From Amoeboaphelidium protococcarum (Eukaryota; Aphelidiomycota; Aphelidea), in assembly GCA_023515745.1 (NCBI GenBank), contig JALECJ010000254.1:1426001-1490000 (forward strand): a stretch of 64,000 bases of DNA, in the 5' to 3' direction. Both the position numbers and the translations under genes were made by a program. Positions 1-12,087 of the stretch are shown here, piece after piece; the stretch's first letter is position 1; each line of letters begins with the position of its first letter. The notes beneath the pieces were generated by a model. It was not told where the DNA came from and searched no databases. It saw only the letters and a list, made by a program, of their open reading frames with translations.

Positions 1-1
1 A

Positions 2-142
2 AGTTTGGTTCGCATCGAAAATGAACAGCGTGCATAACGCCAAGACATTGATCAAATATTCAATGGCTTGACGAACATCAGACCAATACGTAATGCTGCT
101 CGTGGTCGTCGTAGTCGTGCCAATGCGCGTAGAGCGCGCTGA
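2..142 (+). CDS. 3' end of an unidentified basic protein (partial)
   Basis: The window opens inside a reading frame that runs 46 codons to TGA at 140-142. It contains one in-frame TAA, read as Gln. The visible tail is strongly basic, rich in Arg and Asn, and ends RANARRAR. Such a tail suits a nuclear, nucleolar or RNA-binding protein, but I do not recognise the family. The start lies outside the window. Confidence 0.5.
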
Positions 143-556
143 AAGTCTTACATTAATGGATATCGAAATTGTGGTTAAAGGTATGAAAGGTTGAAAAATA
201 ATATTATCATGTTTTTATTACTTGTTATGGCAATACACTCTTGGTTTTGTTTGAGCTGTTGCATTTCAGAAGAATCTTTAAAACACAATTCCAAATTGAT
301 AAACATCAAAGGATCTTGAATAAAGTAGTGTTTTGCAAATTAACCATTCTCTTTTAAGTAATAAGACATATATTACATATGACAGAGTTATATACGTGCA
401 AGTGTCATATCGAGAGTCATAGAATGCTCAACGTGTGAACTTATCGTGCCCAATCTGAAACTTCAAAGCGCGTCAGAGCTCTCGTTTCTTTGTTCGTCGA
501 ATTCTGTCTTTACACATCGTATTTTGAACATACATTCTACTATTAATAAAATAACT
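143..556. other. Intergenic spacer, nothing recognised
   Basis: This is 414 bp of AT-rich sequence between a terminator-side gene end and the malate dehydrogenase start. An AATAAA at about 547-552 lies just before the dehydrogenase ATG. I see no RNA gene or open frame worth calling. Confidence 0.5.
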
Positions 557-1596
557 ATGAAGGTATATTACTTAGCACTAAAACCGTCTAATTAAACATC
601 GTATGGCGAGTAATGTAGGTTGCACTTATTGGAGCTGCAGGAGGTATTGGTCAGCCGCTGGCTCTGCTATTGAAGCAGTCACACTTGATCACTGAGTTGG
701 CATTGTACGATCTGGTCAATACACCGGGCATTGCGTGTGATCTCAGCCATGTAAATACCGCTAGTAAAGTCTCCGGATACCTTGGAGATACCAAGAATCC
801 TGAGAAGGATTAGCTGCCGTAGACTCTACAAGGAGCGCAAGTTGTTGTGATCACTGCTGGTGTTGCTCGCAAGCCTGGGATGTCCAGAGATGATTTGTTC
901 AAGATTAACGCTGGAATTATTCATAACATTGCTTCTGGTATTGCACAGCATTGTCCGAAAGCTATGGTCCTTGTGATTACTAATCCTGTTAATTCCACTG
1001 TACCTATTGTGGCTGAGGTGCTAAGTGCTAAAGGAGTGTTCGATCCGAAGCGCCTGTTTGGTGTAACCACCTTGGATGTTGTTCGCTCAAGCAGATTTAT
1101 CGCTGACATTTTGCCATCTGTGAATCCTGCCGAGTTGAGAGTTAATGTTGTCGGAGGTCACAGTGGTGGTACTATCGTGCCATTGCTGTCTCAGACTCCG
1201 GTATTTAGTCAACTGAACGAAGAGTAAATTAAGGCATTAACTAACCGCATTCAATTTGGTGGTGATGAAGTTGTTAAAGCTAAAGATGGAGCTGGAAGTG
1301 CCACCTTGTCTATGGCGTATGCTGGTGCCAGATTTGCTTTAGCTGTAGTGCGCGCTTTGAATGGCGAGACTGGTATTGTGGAGCCATCTTTTGTCAAGTC
1401 GGACCTGTATGAAAAGTCTAATGGAATCCCATTTTTCTCTTCCAATGTTGAGCTGGGTAGAAATGGTGTGGAGAAGATTCACCCAGTGGGCACTATTAGC
1501 GATTACGAGAAGTCTTTGCTGGAGACTTGCCTCAAGGATCTGAAAGGGAACGTTGACAAGGGAGTATCGTTTGCTAAGGAGAAGGCTGGTCATTGA
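557..1596 (+). CDS. Malate dehydrogenase, NAD-dependent, without a targeting extension
   Basis: Interconverts malate and oxaloacetate with NAD. The gene has two exons: ATG AAG (557-562), a 56-nt intron (563-618, gtatat...tgtag), then 619-1596, giving 327 residues. Splicing after codon 2 produces [17 protein letters not shown], the Rossmann glycine motif of the mitochondrial/bacterial-type clade. The mobile-loop Arg (ARKPGM), ITNPVNS and the catalytic His motif GGHSGGT are present. In-frame TAG and TAA at about 812, 818 and 1226 are read as Gln. The Rossmann strand begins at residue 3, so there is no mitochondrial presequence. The C-terminus KEKAGH is not a classical PTS1. Cytosolic location is therefore inferred, although an undetected upstream exon could add a presequence. 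Confidence 0.95.
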
Positions 1597-1750
1597 CTAG
1601 CTGTAGGTAGTGAGAGTTAGTCATCGTCATCATCATCTCACATCAGCAATAAGAAGTCTAGTAAATTGTGATTTATGCGGGGTAGGAACTTAATAGTTAG
1701 TAGTCGAAGAGATACTTGAAAGATTTATATATGATCAATTGAATATTTAT

Positions 1751-2557
1751 TCACGCATTTTCGTGTTCTTTTATAATGATTTTCTAAGTAGCAGGATCTA
1801 TAAATTTTTTGATGGAGATATTATCAGTAGCCACCTTGGACGGTTCGCGTGCTTTAGGCTTCTTACAACTCAGAGGATTGGGGCCTTTAGCGCGTTTTCG
1901 CTTCGGTCTCAATGGCTGTATGACATTTCCGTTATCCTATTCAGCTTTACGAGATACCACTTGAAATTTGTCATTTTCAATTTATTGCACCCGCTCTATG
2001 ATGTGGCGATTAGCAGACTCCAGAACAGTAACGGCTCGATTCTGATGAATAAGAGGAACAGGATTGCCACTTACTGACCCAATCGATCTGAGGTGAGACT
2101 TCAAATCATCATCTTGAGTGGCCACTATAAATCGCGCGTTATTTCTATCGCCAATGATATCTTTATAACATTCACTACCACTACGAATTGGGTGATGTTT
2201 GCATATTCGCAGGTCGCATGATTTAGCTAATTGCACGGTCGATAGCATTGCTGTGTACTCCTCCTTGCCTTTCAGTAAGGCCAATAAATTCTTCAGCTCT
2301 GCCAGTATACATGGCGTTACAAAGACTTTTACTTGAGCATTTATAGCCGTTTAGATGATATCCACTATTGATTACTTTTTCGATTGAACGGCATGCAAAA
2401 ATGTTCCATCCACTACAATACACACTCATCGGATATCTATCGCGCCAAATCATCAAACGATACGCTTACCTAAAATGAGATATGGCTAGTGAAAGCCAAA
2501 ATGAGTCTCATATAATTACAGAGTCTTTCTATACTACTTAGTTCTTTTCAGTTTCAT
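1751..2557 (-). CDS. UTP23: UTP23, small-subunit processome PIN-like protein
   Basis: A U3/snR30-linked nucleolar protein of early 18S rRNA processing. Exon 1 is 2557-2470, a 57-nt intron is 2469-2413 (gtaagc...attgtag), and exon 2 runs to TGA at 1751, giving 249 residues. The N-terminus MKLKRTKQYRK then HFGFHQPY is the family signature. The phase-1 splice rebuilds the VDGTF strand of the PIN fold. Further on are FVTPCILAELK, a Cys/His cluster (CDLRICKHH, SGSEC), FIVATQDDDL, and a basic GPNPLSCKKPK tail typical of UTP23. The PIN core keeps few acidic residues, as is known for UTP23, which is thought to be catalytically inactive. UTP23 fits better than its paralogue FCF1 because of the tail. 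Confidence 0.93.
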
Positions 2558-2858
2558 TCTATCGTATCACTCTTAATTATCAATGAGATCTTTTAGCCTT
2601 TTTCGCGCGAAATTGAAAGACTTAATCGCTGGTTCAATTCTTTCAGATACTACAGCGCGTATCATCATGTCCGAGTTGACAAACATTAACTACTTATTCT
2701 GTCCGAATAATAAAGACATTCTTTATATAGTGTTACAAGTATTTTTGTTTTATTTAAAGAAATAATTTTAATTTACCAAGTCATCAACAGTTCATTTGAT
2801 AATTGCATCTTGAGTTGAAGGGGCATTGACTTGCAGAAACAACATTATTATTTACGCG

Positions 2859-3515
2859 TCAATTTGGATATGCGCAATACTTCTCGCTCCTCCTACGCAC
2901 TCTTTATAACAATAGATCAGATATTTTATCATGACCAACCACGAAATAATCTAAAGTATCAGATGGACCAGGTGGGTCCAAGTCAAAGCAAGCTTGAATG
3001 TGAGTCGATCTCCTCATACACTTCAGATTCTAAACATTTCCACATTTCATCTGACGCAGTAGGAAACTTTCGAAATTGTCCAATGCTTCGACTTGATACT
3101 GCACTTTATGCAATAGAATTTAAGATTCAAATTACAAATCACACTACTAAGCGAATACTATATCAATCTGTTTCAGATCGCCCAGCAACTGAAACAGCTC
3201 AAACCAAATTTGCAGACGACTGTCAACCGACAGAGGAGGAGCAATGTTCTTCATAACCAGACATTTAATAGGGGCATAGAAATGAATATACTTATCTATG
3301 ATATGACTTGCGTCAGATAATCTCTTCATAAAATCTACCAATTGTTCAACTTACAGTTGACGCGTTAAGATTACGATTTCAGTCAGATAATATTTGCATA
3401 CTTAATGTACGCGCTTGTCCAACATGATATAGTTAAGTATATCTCGGGATGAACGGTTAAGATACTGCATAATAGTCAAAAGCACCAGATCAGGCAAATT
3501 CTTGAAAGAGATCAT
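2859..3515 (-). CDS. F-box protein
   Basis: A 218-residue protein whose N-terminus (about residues 3-45) is an F-box: KNLPDLVLLTIMQYLNRSSR followed by a CKYYL segment. F-box proteins bind Skp1 in SCF ubiquitin ligases and choose substrates through the rest of the chain. The remainder is helical with no WD40 or LRR repeats that I can see, so the substrate is unknown. TAA and TAG codons are scattered through the frame and TGA closes it. The opposite strand carries a competing frame at 2831-3300, but the F-box match decides for the minus strand. Confidence 0.75.
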
Positions 3516-3914
3516 ATATTATAACTTGATTTGGTTCAGATATAATCTTATAATCAATCAGATCTTGGAATATAAAGAAAAGATCATTATGTAATGAAAT
3601 CATGAAACATTATTGATTACAAATCATCGGCTAAATGTTTTTAAGATGAAACGTCTAACAGCTGGGACACGATCATCAACGCGACGACTTGAGAAGAGAG
3701 AGAAATCACGCGCAAGATTGCTCCTGGACTGAGCTGATTGGATCGCTGTGAAGATTGAAAGTTGGTTCATTTTGCTTTTAGTATCCTTTTGTTATTAAAC
3801 GAAAATCAGAGTGTGAATTAATACTTCTCGAAGACCTTTACTATTTGAAAGTTGCGCATTTAAATAAGGCGCTATAGAAACAGAATATTGATCTAAGTCG
3901 ATTGAAGATTGTTA
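3516..3914. other. Divergent promoter spacer
   Basis: About 400 bp separating the minus-strand F-box gene from the plus-strand PQ-loop gene. AT-rich with no motif I can name. It presumably contains both promoters. Confidence 0.4.
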
Positions 3915-4820
3915 ATGTCATTTGTGGAGTGGCTAAGAAATTTGTTTGTGATATCTCCTATTGATTGCCAGAATCCGCATCATGATCCTTATACTTTTGG
4001 ACTATCTGTTGTTATCGCTGTGGGAATGGCAGTGTCTTATTTGCCTCAGCATGCTAAAATTATTTTGAATAGATCAAGCAAAGGATTGAGTGGCATTTAT
4101 CTGTTTATGGGCGCGATTGCCATGATATCATTGCTGTCCAACACTTTGCTTCTTCAATTTGGTCACCTGCGATGTTGTTCTGCTTAGTCTGCTGGTTAGT
4201 GCTTGGAGAATGTTATGGCGATCATCTAGATTGGTATTTAATTCTTTTGCTTTATGCTCTACGTCTTTTTGTTTGTGTACTACTTTCCTCTAGCTGATCG
4301 ATATGTCACTAATATTGAATCGTTAAAGTCGCAGATTACGCATTAGTATAGAAGAGCGTTGTTCATTGGTCTCGCAGTCGCTTCTTATCTGGTCATAAAT
4401 CTTGTCGTAACACTCAGTCTTTTGCTAAGTCGCGGTGATGCAAGTCAAGACAGAGCCACTGAGTATTGGGCAGATGGTAATGGTATACTGAGTATGATTC
4501 TATCTGCGTTTTAATTCATACCATAAATATTTAAGACATACAGGCAAAAGCAAATAGGTGCACTGTCAATGCCAACAATGCTTATGCAAATACCTGGCGC
4601 GTTTATACTTGTCTATACTCTGGCTACGCGTCAAGGCAGTAATGTCACAAACTGGATTACATTTCTTTGTACTGGTACATTGTAGTCGATTCTATTTATT
4701 CTCTGTCTTTCATACTACATCAGAGACTATAGAGCAGGTAAATCGGAGGAATCTGAGCCTCTTCTACAGCCTGTTGATCTTGTCGACGACGATGAAGTAA
4801 TCGATGATCCCAAGCTTTGA
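3915..4820 (+). CDS. PQ-loop repeat membrane protein
   Basis: A single-exon 301-residue polytopic protein with about seven hydrophobic segments and two PQ-loop motifs: YLPQHAKIILNRSSKG (about residues 41-56) and FQFIPQIFKTYRQKQIGALS (about 195-215). The paired PQ motifs are the hallmark of the lysosomal/vacuolar PQ-loop transporter superfamily (cystinosin, PQLC2, and fungal PQ-loop proteins). The acidic tail PLLQPVDLVDDDE resembles a dileucine-type sorting signal (EPLLQP), consistent with a vacuole/lysosome location. Substrate cannot be told from sequence; a cationic amino acid or similar is possible. All in-frame TAA and TAG are read as Gln. Confidence 0.85.
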
Positions 4821-4998
4821 CACTGCATGAACATAATCATAGTAATGTTCTTTTCATCGAGATAAAAATTAAATATAATTGCATAAACTGTATTTACACC
4901 TATTCATCATATAATTTATCAGCTTTCTATACCTTTTATTTTAGTCTTTAAAAAGAGTAATTTAAATTTTGTGGCTAAACTACTGTACTACAAAATGA

Positions 4999-5310
4999 TC
5001 AACCTTCGCGCCATTGATTCTAGCATTGAACGCATTTGAAAAACACTGACGCGGGCTCATCAGCAGATCTAATCTGAATTTGCATGAAATACGCGCGTCT
5101 ATGTTCACATTTGGGACAGACAGCATCACAGGTGTCCACATTCTCCCATGCCTTTGACCCGCCGAGGATATCATCAATCTTCTTCCTCTTTAGCTCAGTC
5201 TTCTGCGTGTACTTGATATTGATCGGCTTCATGAATGGACACGAATTACATTTCAGCATATCCTGACCGACAATCAGTAAATTGCCATCTATAGGACAGA
5301 ATAGGAGCAT
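4999..5310 (-). CDS. POLR3K: RNA polymerase III subunit RPC11/POLR3K
   Basis: A 103-residue Pol III subunit with two zinc ribbons, needed for RNA cleavage, termination and reinitiation. The C-terminal ribbon has the TFIIS-like signature: CPKCEHRRAYFMQIQIRSADEP, then KCVQC and a terminal QWREG matching the usual HRWRD end. The catalytic Asp-Glu of RSADEP is kept. The linker DDILGGSKAWENVDTCDA is very close to known homologues. The N-terminal ribbon is altered: the usual CPxC reads CPID here, so one expected zinc ligand is Asp. Length fits the family (about 108). No intron. Confidence 0.93.
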
Positions 5311-5474
5311 CTCTATTTATGCGTAGAATACCAAGGTACTGAAGCTATTATCGCAGAAATGCCTTTCCACCTAAAAGAAAATATTAAGCTAACTGAGGAA
5401 AAACGGGGAAAAGCCCGTCTCATTAAAGTAATCAAGCGAACACATTTTAAAATCTATTATAAACTACTTCAAAG

Positions 5475-7271
5475 TCAATTCTAATCACCCAAATTATTAG
5501 GCTTCGCAGGAATTTAGTATGAATGTGCCATTGCAGGCGTAGGAGCAACAAATATTGTGCCGATAGGAGAGCTGCTTTCCAGATTGATCTAAAAATCTCT
5601 TGCAACATCTTGACGCTTAGTAGTGGCTCTTTTCTACTTATCAGCAGCGACGGTGTAAACCGAATCATTGGTGAAATATTGCGCACTCAAATCGCCGTTA
5701 ATCTTGATCTCTTTAATATCTGAACATGGCGCCAGATACATTGGCTCTTTCAACACTTCCTCTAACGCAAATTTCAGGCCACGAGCACCAGTTTTTCTCT
5801 CAATAACTCTCTTTACAATTGACTGGAGAGCATCGTCCGAAATATCAAGTCGTACTTTCCAGGATTAGAACAGAGTCTGATACTGATCGATCAGCGAATT
5901 CTTGGGCTCAGTCAGAATCCTTATCAATTCCTATTCAGACAGACGACTTACTGATGCAACAATTGGAACTCGACCAATAAACTCTGGAATGAAGCCATAC
6001 TGGATTAAATCAGCCTCGGACACGTTTTTTAAAGCCTCAAAATTATCTGCAGCCTTTGACTTATCAGCAACTTTAGCACCGAAGCCAAGCGAAGTAACAC
6101 CTTTGAGTCTATGCGCAACTACTTGATCTAATCCAACGAAGGCTCCCGATAAGATGAATAGGATATTGGACGTGTCTATTGCAACAGGATCTCCCTTTTT
6201 GTTATTCTTATCAGTCACGTAAACCGTGGTTCCTTCCAACATCTTCAATAACGCCTACTGTACTCCTTCGCCGGCAACATCACGGCCACTGGACATTATG
6301 GACTCTGTCTTCTTGCTGATCTTGTCAATTTCATCAATGAACACTATTCCCATCTCAGCTCTCTTGGCATCTCCATTGGCAGAGTTTGGACCATTTGCAT
6401 TAAACAGACGGCTGATACATTGATCGACATCATCTCCAACGTATCCAGCTTGAGTCAGAGTGGTGGCATCATTCATACTAAATGGAACTTTCAGAGTCTC
6501 GGCAATCTTCTTTGCAATTAGCGTCTTACCAGATCCGGATGGTCCAAGGAGCAGAATATTAGACTTTTCAAGACAGCTATACGGCTGACTTGGATACACC
6601 TATAAGGCTTACTGCTTTCGCTACAAATTACAATGCACACGGCTGTAATGGTTATAAATCGCACAGCTCATCACTTCCTTCGCCTCGTCCTACCCAATGA
6701 TATGTTGATCAAGATGTTGTCGTATAATACGTGGATTAGATGTAGAGAGCATTCTACCAATCGCTTCAGATTACTGCATTAGAGTGTTAGCCTCATTCAA
6801 CACAGGATCAACTATAGCATCTTGTATCTTTTATTTAGCTTGACCATTAGAACCTGTAGAAGATGCGCTATTCAGAAAACTGTTATAGAAAGACTTGACA
6901 TAACTCTTGCCACTTGAGGAATTATTGTTGTACGAGGGAGACTGAGCATTGGCATCACTGGTAGAGGAACCGATAGAGTAGCCAGCGGAAGATTATAAAT
7001 TTATGATGCCTGCACTTGATGATGATGATGATACTCTAGAACCAGTTGTTGCATTTCTACCCTATAAAAATACAGTCTCACCAATAGGATCAAGCGGATT
7101 AGCGGGAGATTACCAACTGCCATAATCAAAAAATCTATCAGCCTTCCTAAACTTCTTCAGTCTCCTATGCTGAGACCAAGCACCAAAGCCTCTACCGCTA
7201 GATCCACCACCGCCACTTGAAGATCCGGAAGAGCTACTACTACTAGAGAATCGCTAAGCAATACGATACAT
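5475..7271 (-). CDS. CLPX: ClpX, mitochondrial AAA+ unfoldase
   Basis: A 598-residue AAA+ unfoldase that feeds substrates to ClpP or remodels matrix proteins. Start [15 protein letters not shown] at 7271 looks like a mitochondrial presequence, followed by a Ser/Gly-rich low-complexity stretch. Walker A GPSGSGKT lies near residue 242, the pore loop GYVGDD near 275, Walker B IVFIDEID near 309, then the ClpX signatures [13 protein letters not shown] and [18 protein letters not shown] marks sensor-2. The long [11 protein letters not shown]-to-Walker A region replaces the usual N-terminal part, and no Cys4 zinc-binding domain is visible. Polyglutamine-like runs come from TAG and TAA codons. Single exon. 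Confidence 0.95.
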
Positions 7272-7743
7272 ATCTCTAGAATAAAGACGACAGATTTATG
7301 GATATTATAATCAATAAAACTTATAAGATATTTACCGTCCGATATATAGAGAAATTTATAAATTGGAACTAAAGCAGAATATTGTTTGTTCCGAACCATT
7401 CAAACAATCAGGTGATCATTAGTGCCATGGCAACTGCCTTCCAACCAGAGCTTGGATCTAACCATTATAACATGATTACCGTAATCGATCAATGTCAAAG
7501 AGAGTTATAATTACGACCACGCATGACGCATATGATAACTCTTATATGGTCAGAAGAATTATAAATCGCTCTTAAAAACAGTGTGATCATATTTTGCGAC
7601 TAATGGAACTTTGTAAATCACCAAGTTGGATATTTCGCTGTTAGTATTCATGTAATTAATAAAACTATATTTACTCAACTATTGCCACATTATTATTCAC
7701 TACAAACGCGATAAAATAGACATCCTCGTCAACTACATTATAC
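7272..7743. other. Upstream region of ClpX and downstream region of the HMG-box gene
   Basis: About 470 bp of AT-rich sequence. It should contain the ClpX promoter and the upstream neighbour's 3' end. A minus-strand frame runs through 7157-7399 but is a shadow of the ClpX N-terminal region. Confidence 0.35.
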
Positions 7744-8874
7744 TCAAACTTGTTACTCTGCACTCTGCGCGTTCTGCATCTACTTCAACTTCTCCAGGCG
7801 CTTTCTCTGCTTCTTCTCTGCTTTACGACGCGCCTTTTCAATTCTCTTCAACTCCTCAGGTGATGGTGATACCGTCTACTGCTCAGGTACTTGTTTTTTT
7901 GGAGTCGCAGTACTATCAGCACCATCAGCGGCGGTTTCAACTAATTTAGAAGAGTCCTCTTTCCCCGCGGCGGTGGATTAAGCTGGGGGTTACTGAGTCT
8001 CAACATGTTTCGGAGTCTATACCTCTGGTTACTACTACTACAACTGCTCAGTCTCCTCGTGGACTTCAGACAGAGGCGGAGTAATCAAATCTGATGGTAC
8101 ATGCTCTTCATCTTCGTGATCCTACTCCTATTCCTACTCATCTTCGACCAGAGACTCTGGAGCAGGTGATGATGAACCTAAATTCTACTACAAGTCAAAC
8201 TCCGCCTTGTACTTCTCGTTCAGCTCTTTAGCCTTCTCCGTCCACACTTTCTTCTCATCCTCACCCATCTGCTTCCACAGATTTCCCATATAGCGAGCAA
8301 CGTCACTCGGCTTTCCACCATGCTCACCATTACCATCAGCATTGATCGCCTTCAGCTCTTCCTGAGTCAACTCTCTGCGCTTCTGCGTGGAAAATAACAG
8401 ATACGCGTTGATGTACTTGGCGGTCGGTTTACGTTCCTTCCTTTGCTTCTTACGCGGCTGCTTGGATTCAGATTTGGGTGGAGACTTCTTCTTGGTTGGC
8501 AGCTAAGACTTCTACTACTAAACTGCAGGAGGAGATGGAGTCTAGATTAGATCAGAAGGAGAGGGAGTAGTATTTGAGGAGGTGGCAGATTGCGGTGTTG
8601 CTGGTGATGACTCTGAGGGCGATGATGTAGTTTCAACCAAATTCGCGATTGTTACATTCTTTACCCCTGAGTAATCAACTTCAGCAGGCTGGAGCAGCAT
8701 ACCATTCCAAGCATCATGGATCATCTACTGGCCAGCTGTAATCGCCCTAGCGCCCTCTTTAATCAGCTGCTAGCCTTGCACAATGCTTTAAATAGCATTG
8801 TAACTAAACAGCGGCACAAACATTTCCGGATTAGATGATTATTACTATTGTTATTCCTAATCAGCGTTGGTCAT
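7744..8874 (-). CDS. HMG-box chromatin protein
   Basis: A 376-residue single-exon protein. It begins with a Gln run coded mostly by TAG and TAA (MTNADQEQQQQQ), then a region (about 25-75) of unknown fold, then a Ser/Pro-rich stretch. Basic KKKSPPK...RKKQRKERKPTAK precedes an HMG box at about residues 147-226, with KYINAYLLFS, a long loop NADGNGEHGG, then VARYMGNLWKQM and KAKELNEKYKAEF. After the box are acidic and Gln-rich segments and a basic helical tail ending KRLEKLKQ. This looks like a DNA-bending chromatin factor. It may belong to a remodelling complex, but I cannot assign an orthologue. Confidence 0.85.
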
Positions 8875-9356
8875 TTCTTCTTCTCTTACAAGCTAACGCG
8901 TCCGTAATGAAAGTGCGATCAGTATGAGAAGTTTTGACTTGTTTGCACTAGAGAAAAGGAGGAACAGAGTTTAGAAGCGCCTTAAAAATCGGGTCGAAAT
9001 TTTGACTTGTTTTTCGCGTTTAGGTCAAAATTTTCTAGGCTGATTAAAGTGTTGCCTTCTAACTCATGACTGAACATGAGACGAAGCTCTTTCATATTGT
9101 TCCAATACGATCTAATGTTTTAGTGTGAGCATGTTTTCACTCTTTCCCTCTAAAACGCATGAGAATTAGTTTATTAACTTAGCAGCAGTTTTCTTTTAAA
9201 ATAATTGATATTCTTATTACTGTAACATCTCATTATTGAAGAGTATTGTCACCGCAACGTGTAATAACTCTTCTTCCCGTTGATAGCGCGCACCTTTTTA
9301 AATTTTGTTCCAACTTGTACAGCACACTTTCAAAAATACAATAATCAATACGACTA
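8875..9356. other. Divergent promoter between the HMG-box gene and VPS11
   Basis: A 482-bp region shared by two divergent starts. It contains ACGCGT at 8896-8901 and a pair of similar short direct repeats (aaaattttgacttgttt at about 8995 and ttttgacttgtttgc at 8931). No RNA gene is evident. Confidence 0.4.
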
Positions 9357-12038
9357 ATGCTAGCGTGGAAGTCTTTTGATTTTTTTAAATCCACTTAATT
9401 GCCGTAATAATTTAATTCTCATTAGATTGAAGTCATCACATCCAATAATGGTCTGATTGCTTTCGGTGACGGTGATGGAGTGGTGCATGTGGTATCTGGC
9501 GATGGATAGTAAGAGCTATGTAAAATATAAGCTCACAATATTATCACACATCTACTGATAGTCTCCGATAAGTCTCATCTGGTGCAATATAACTAAAATA
9601 CTGCACGTTCTGGATCTGAATACCTACTGTCCTGCGGCATGGATGAGGAGAATATACCGCTGTTGAAAGTGTGGAGCGTCACGGGAGAATTGATCAAGAC
9701 TATTGTAGTGGAATGGAAAGATGAAGTACATACAGTAACTGCAATGTGTGCAAATAGTTTATAGTAGTGTTTAATTGGACTTAATAATGGCATGGTGCTC
9801 ATCTACCAGGGAAATCTATTGCAGAGATACCGTGTACGAACTCTTCGTCTCAGCCATTCTATCACGGATATATAATCAGTTGATGGTGTCCACTTTATTG
9901 CGACGTAGAAGAAGGGACATGCTTATGACTTTAATTTTAATCCAATGTACACGGACCTGGGATGTAATATTGGATGCTCCACCATTCTCAATGACAATTT
10001 CATACTATGCAGAAGTGACGCCATGTATTCATTTAATGCTGATGGCAGAGGCCCTGCTTTTGCACTGGATGGCCACCACGTTTTGAGTTGTGATACATTC
10101 AAGTCGTACATTGTCACGGTCAGTTGTAAGTCGCAGTAAGAGCTCTTGCCATAGAAAGTGCGCGTATATGACCTCAAGAATAAACTCATTGCCTATGCAG
10201 AGTCTTTTAATGAGCCAGTGTATGTTGCTGTCACTTCCAGCCTATATGTATTTGTGTCAGGTACTGTGCGTAAGATTGAGGAAATGGATTTTGGTAGTAA
10301 GATGCAGTTGCTGTACTCAAAGGAGCTTTATCCAACCGCCCTGAGTATAATTCGCGGTGCATAGTATCCTGCTGAGGTGGAAAGTTTGGTGGTGATGAAG
10401 TATGGCGATTTCTTGTACAATAAAGGCAAGTATGAGGAGGCCATGTAACAGTACTGTGAGACTATTGGGAATGGAGTGGAGCCTTCGGTTATCATCAAGT
10501 AGTTTATAGATGGTGATAAGATTAAGTACTTGACCACTTATTTAGAGGCGTTGCACTAGAAGCAAATCGCATCCTATCATCACACAACTCTATTGCTACA
10601 CTGCTATACTAAGATTAAAGATTTTTAAAAGCTTGAAAAGTTTATAGGGACACAGATCAAGTGTGATTCTTAATAGGACCAAGCTACTTCTCCCATTTAG
10701 GAGAATCAAGTTTATTTTGATGCGGAGGCTGCGCTGGCAGTCTGTCGCGAGAATGGTCTTTATGAATAAGCTGTGCAGCTGGCGATCAAGTTTGGTCTCC
10801 ATGATATTGCAGTAACTGTAATGCTCGAAGATCTAAATGATTATGCGTAGTGTCTAAATTACATGGAAAGGAACCTGGATTAGAGCTTTAATCAGTTATA
10901 AAAGTATGGCGCGACGCTTTATTAATTCTCATCTTCACAGACGTAGAAGCTTATGGTTGATCTATGCTCTCCTCCCCTAAATAAAGATCCATTTTAACTT
11001 TTGCCCAGCTTGAGGCTCAGTGATAATGATAGTATCAAAATATTGGAACAGATTTAGACTAATCGACAATTGGCTGGAAATGATAACAGTCTTGTGCTAA
11101 TGAAGATCAATGAAGGGCTTTTAGATTTGTATCTCAGCTGCAAAGATTAAGATTACACTGATAAGATTCTTGGACTACTGCAGAGCACCGTTCTATATGA
11201 TCAAAATAAAGTCTTGGCGTCGTGCAAATAGAATAACAATGTCGCTGCGCAATTGTATATTCTAGAAATGTCCAAGTAGTACAAGAGCATTCTCGATCTA
11301 TACTGTGAAATCGACGATTATGACAAAGTAATGTCCAAGTGCATAGAATACTCTCCTGTCATGCCTAGCTTGTGGGTTGACGCGCTGAAATATTTCGTTT
11401 AAAAGTAGGGAGTTGTTCATTTCATTAAGGATTGCATAGCTGAGATTCATACACAAAAGTTGCTCAGTCTTGGTGAACTGATTGATACTTTAGCTATTAA
11501 TGATGAATGCACTTTTGACTTGGTAAGGGACATATTATTAGCGAAGGCTGAACTTGATTAGGCTATGATAGCAGAGAATGAGTCGAAAACGTCGTAGTTA
11601 CTTGCAGAGTGTGAACAGGTTAAATCTGAAATCAGCCAACTGAAAAGTGGACCATACCTGTTGCAGAACAATGAGTGTTCCATCTGCAAAGGAGTCCTGG
11701 AATTGCCTTGTGTCCATTTCCTGTGCAAGCACTCTTTTCATACGCGATGCATCCAAGTACCTTCGCAGCGATTAGATGGTATTCATACATAGTCTCCATC
11801 TATATCCGCATCTCCTTCTCCTTCTTATGCTGCAGATCTAGAATGTCCTCTATGTGAACCAGAGTATAGCCTGGTCAAGGAGATTCGTGAGCATTAGGAA
11901 ATGTCATCAAAGGATATCGAGCAGTTTAGGCACAAGCTATCAAATTCCACTGACGCGTTCTCTGTCATTGCCTCATACTTGGGCAGAGGTACATTCCTGT
12001 ATGTTAATAGCGACGATAAGAATCAATAAAATCAGTGA
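9357..12038 (+). CDS. VPS11: VPS11, HOPS/CORVET core subunit with RING
   Basis: An 893-residue subunit of the HOPS and CORVET tethers that drive endosome-vacuole fusion. The start MLAWKSFDFFKS matches the family N-terminus (WxxFxFF). A beta-propeller covers about residues 1-330, with SEYLLSCGMDEEN and LKVWSVTGE. A clathrin-repeat helical region follows, with KYGDFLYNKGKYEEAMQQYCETIG. A C-terminal RING at about 773-840 reads CSIC...CVHFLCKHSFHTRC...CPLC. No intron is needed. An AATAAA overlaps the end of the frame at about 12024. The gene converges with DBP4, leaving 49 bp between stop codons. Confidence 0.96.
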
Positions 12039-12087
12039 AATATGGATACTTGACTCTATAAATATGATCAAATGAATTTTTATTCTA

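Noticed and set aside
2831-3300. Plus-strand frame opposite the F-box gene
   Set aside because: It is long because only TGA stops. The minus strand encodes an F-box, the plus strand no recognised domain.
8917-9034. Plus-strand frame MRSFDLFALEKRR upstream of VPS11
   Set aside because: It resembles the VPS11 start by chance. The frame from ATG at 9357 runs straight into VPS11 and has its own WxxFxFF start.
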